From positions 11,413,001-11,477,000 of the forward strand of contig OY987266.1 of the NCBI GenBank assembly GCA_963920665.1: a DNA stretch of 64,000 nt. Direction: 5' to 3'. This document shows, in pieces, positions 60,001-64,000 of the stretch. The DNA is from Straminergon stramineum (lineage: Eukaryota; Streptophyta; Bryopsida; Hypnales; Calliergonaceae). The notes beneath the pieces were generated by a model. That model was given only the letters and a program-made list of their open reading frames with translations. It was not told the DNA's origin and searched no databases. The stretch's first letter is position 1. Every line of letters begins with the position of its first letter. Position numbers and translations under genes: made by a program.

Positions 60001-61530
60001 TACAAGAATAACACTAATTTTCTTAAATATAAGAATTATCCAAATTTGTGAGACACACTAATATTAGAAGATCATCACACTTTCATCCAAATGCTAACAC
60101 GGATGTGAACACATTCATCCAAAATCCATCCAATTTCCTCCAATTTGTGTGTTGGGCAAGCCCTATTCAAACAGTAGCACTATCTGCCGACTATTTCCCG
60201 TGTTCTCCTGTTTCTCTGCAATTGCAATACTCTGTGAGTTGTGCTTCGCCATAGCCACAATCATGAATGGCCACCTTCACCTTAATGTCCTCATTCTCTT
60301 GCCCTTCCCTCGCATCGTCTCGCCCCCGATTCTCCAATTGTTTTGCAAATTGCGGTTAATATCTCCGTTTCTGTTAACAAATTAATCGGTGTCAATTTGG
60401 GGTGAAATGGATCTGGAATTTTGATACCGAATGCGGACTAATGTTGCATTACTTGGTTTTCGCTGTCCGCGCATTTCTTGTTGGAGCTAGAGATTGTGAT
60501 AACTTAACGAAGTTTCCGGAGATAATTGATCGTGTTTCGTATATGACTGCAGAAAGCTAGGGCAGGTCGTCACATATGACGAGATAAGGTGACTATGATG
60601 GCGCCTATCCAACTCCGACAGCTCCTTACAACTGCTGGTGAAAAGGAGGGTGGCAGTGGTGGATATTTGGAATCTCTTGGTAGGAATTCGTATCCACTTG
60701 CCTGGTAATTAGGTTTTGCGATCATTGCTGATGTTGAGTGATGCCGAGGTTCTTGGACGGTTTTAGGAACCACAACAGTTCTTCTTCCAATGAAATTCCG
60801 TTCCATTTATTTTAAAAAAATCGGCGGGTACGTGACCATAGGGCAATTGATGTACAGTACAGGTACCATTGATGCTATCAATAATGTCCGAGTAGAGCAT
60901 TGTAGCTGCTACCTTGCTTAATTACTGGTGACGAAACTCCTTATCAATGTACTGACCAAGGATTATAATCCGCTCAGCACGGGTTTGTGTGGCTCCAGAT
61001 CACATCGTGCGTGCCGATCTGGGATACGATAGAAAGAACGGGATACAATAATACTGTAAGTCCCGTGGGAACTGTAGCTTAGGGTTATACCTACAATAAT
61101 GCATGACTTCTGCTTGCTGCGGGCTCATAAGTATCGATTATTTTGGTCTTCATTTGACTATTGTCAATTTTCCTTTAAAAGTTAATAAATAATCATCGCA
61201 GAAATGTACGTTCGGGCAGTCAAAGGATGTCTCAGTTCTACATTCAGATATGGGGAATACCAGTGAATGCGAAAAGCCATGCCTCTCACCAGAGTGGCTC
61301 TTATGTCCCTGCGGATTCAGGGCGGCCAGGTTTCTATTCTAGTTTTCACACTCAATACGTGTTCGAGAGCAAGGTTTATAGAATGCTTAACGTAATGGTA
61401 GAGCTGTGCTGCAAGGAGTGTGTTGTAAATATTACGTGAGAAACTTACATAATCTTTTCAAGCAGTTGGTCATGGGTTTAACCTTTTCCGTGTTGTTGAG
61501 TTCACCGTGACACCCGGATATGCTATCTCA
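60001..61530. other. GC-richer stretch of unknown content
   Basis: Composition from about 60060 to 61440 resembles the genic islands more than the intergenic DNA. Frames such as 61227-61439 (+) and 60570-60806 (-) are short and carry no domain I recognise, and no convincing exon chain emerges. It could be a non-coding transcript, a decayed gene or divergent UTRs. Confidence 0.4.
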
Positions 61531-61679
61531 CGTAATAACCATTTGATAATTTTATCACAGAATGCTCCTTTATAAACATAAAACTAACTCACATAGTTCT
61601 ATACGTAATAACCATCTGATAATTTTATCACAGAATGCTCCTTCATAAACATAAAACTAACTCACATCGTTCTATATCA
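61531..61679 (+). repeat. Recent direct tandem duplication (83-bp unit)
   Basis: CGTAATAACCATTTGATAAT at 61531 recurs at 61614 with a single base change. Both copies continue TTTTATCACAGAATGCTCCTT and on to ACTAACTCACAT. Near-identity points to a recent duplication. Confidence 0.92.
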
Positions 61680-61699
61680 GTGAAAAATCTGGGTGTTGT

Positions 61700-63128
61700 A
61701 TGGTTGGCTTCCAAAATTGTAGGCTGATATCATCATCAATGACTCAATGAAGCTGAGCTGGGTCCGGAATCATGAGTACAAATAAAGTCGCGAAGAACAC
61801 TTGTCACCCTCTTCGGAAGGTGTAAGGTAGTTGGGATATTCAAGGGAAATCATCTCTCTCAGCCCCCGGTATGCAGGATGTGAAGCTTGGAAATTCACTA
61901 ACTGGAGGAATAGATCTGCATTCGCAAGTAAGGTAATGAAGAAGTTGACTACAACTTCTGGACTGCATATCACTAAATATTAAGAAGGTCCTCTAAATTC
62001 TGAACCAGTATACAGTTATACACCTTGTAAGAGATGAACTTGGTCCTCACCGTGTGCATACTGAACCCCATCTCGTTCACACTTGAGACAAAGCCCTTTA
62101 TGGCATAGATGCTTACCATAACATTCTTGATTTTCATGAATGTTCTGTACTGTACAGTACTGTACAATGGATATCAAACTTTTGAATCTTTTCTTTGGTT
62201 TGCAAGCTTCATTGGAAAAGGGTGAGTTCCTCTGAACTGCTAAAGAAGTTTTGAATAGGTTTTCTGGAACTATTAGTTGTACGTAACGATTCATTGTCGG
62301 ATGATGCAAAAGAATTGAGCATAGGCAATCCGTTTGCAAACACAAATGCGAAGCGCAGTAGTACACAAATGCTGGACTGGAGGAGCGCATTTCTGTACTA
62401 CTGCAATCAACTCCCAATTCCAACCTAACTTGTTGGATATACGGGAGCCGTTACATTGATGAGTGCCTTCTACCAATGATCGACAGAATCTTGATTGGTA
62501 ACAGCCTAACAGGTGGATAACACAAAGAAGGGACATCGTTGATAAACGTTGATGGGGTATGCAACGACATACGGGAACTGCAGAACCAAATAAGTGAATA
62601 AACCTGATACGCAAAAATGCAGGAAAACATCTTTTACAAGATAAAATTGTCTGTACAAAACTTCCCACTGCTTGCTTCAATTTAATGGTTGCATAAGACA
62701 TCATGGTGAAAACATAACCTCCAAGCCTAAAAATCACTGTAGGGGAAACCATGGACTGTACGGAAGATTAATGCCACCAAACTCTAATAAAGTGCCGCCA
62801 AATTACATCCTAATCTGTTAACAAATGATAAGTGATTCGCCGCTAACTCGCGTCCTCCATAGGTTTGGTTCACTAAATTGAATCCTCCTCGCATCCTGCA
62901 GCGAACAGTGAGCAATTAATCGACCGTTTTGATGGGCATTGCAAGATCATCCTACAAGTCTCAGAAGCACGCTATAAGCCTAAAGCGTAAAACATCAAAC
63001 TGCAGCAGAAATTACGTAGACGGCAGCAGACCATTGACAAGAAAATTTCAGGAAGACAAATTGTCAAAAATACTTACACGAATATCGTACACTAGAACAC
63101 AACTCGGGCGCAAATCGAAAAAAGATCA
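61700..63128 (-). other. 3' flank of the MYST acetyltransferase gene
   Basis: Genic-type composition but no recognisable exon. The part next to 63128 is presumably 3' UTR. Frames at 62291-62752 and 62016-62423 on the minus strand lack protein-like features. It holds the GTACTGTACAGTAC palindrome near 62146-62159. Confidence 0.45.

Positions 63129-64000
<872 letters not shown>

Overview
The window is nuclear DNA from a land plant that makes swimming sperm, most likely a bryophyte-grade species (moss, liverwort or similar). The plant assignment rests on a LEA protein fused to a TMEM205-like membrane domain and a plant-type MYST acetyltransferase with a short intron. The inference of motile sperm rests on an 11-exon gene for a MYCBP-associated (MYCBPAP/FAP147-type) axonemal protein, a family kept in flagellated lineages and lost in flowering plants. 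Genes are moderately GC-rich islands in very AT-rich intergenic DNA. A 200-N assembly gap lies at 25644-25843.

Layout: 1-3.0 kb is AT-rich DNA with a perfect hairpin. A Mutator-type MITE lies at 3.0-3.3 kb. Ran-binding protein 1 (+, four exons) occupies 4.0-6.05 kb. From 7.4 to 23 kb there are two TTAA-flanked elements, a 2.3 kb tandem array, a third weaker TTAA element, and a 1.7 kb PIF/Harbinger-type element carrying its own palindromic satellite. A decayed hAT transposon with a GC-rich subterminal island spans 23.1-25.9 kb. A short TTAA MITE lies at 25.9-26.2 kb. The LEA-TMEM205 gene (+, eight exons) spans 28.3-31.5 kb. Four TTAA elements lie in a row at 32.3-35.2 kb and a long hairpin at 36.5-36.9 kb. 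An intronless DNA topoisomerase I gene (-) spans 38.2-40.75 kb. 41.7-48.3 kb is repeat-derived AT-rich DNA. The MYCBPAP gene (-) spans 48.3-57.6 kb with four transposons in its introns. 57.6-63.1 kb has no gene I can support, and the 3' end of a HAM-type MYST acetyltransferase (-) runs off the right edge.

The most striking signal is a dispersed family of non-autonomous elements bounded by TTAA and beginning CCCCT (ending AGGGG). At least ten copies in 64 kb can be paired end to end. The target site and terminal bases fit the piggyBac superfamily, which is sporadic in plants. One copy is an internally deleted version of another, and two inserted just downstream of 5' splice sites of the MYCBPAP gene.

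The genes are unrelated housekeeping or stress genes (nuclear transport, DNA topology, chromatin acetylation, desiccation tolerance, sperm axoneme) and do not form a pathway. Exon models were built by hand from splice signals and reading-frame continuity. All coordinates are read from the sequence; family assignments come from recognition, with no database search.
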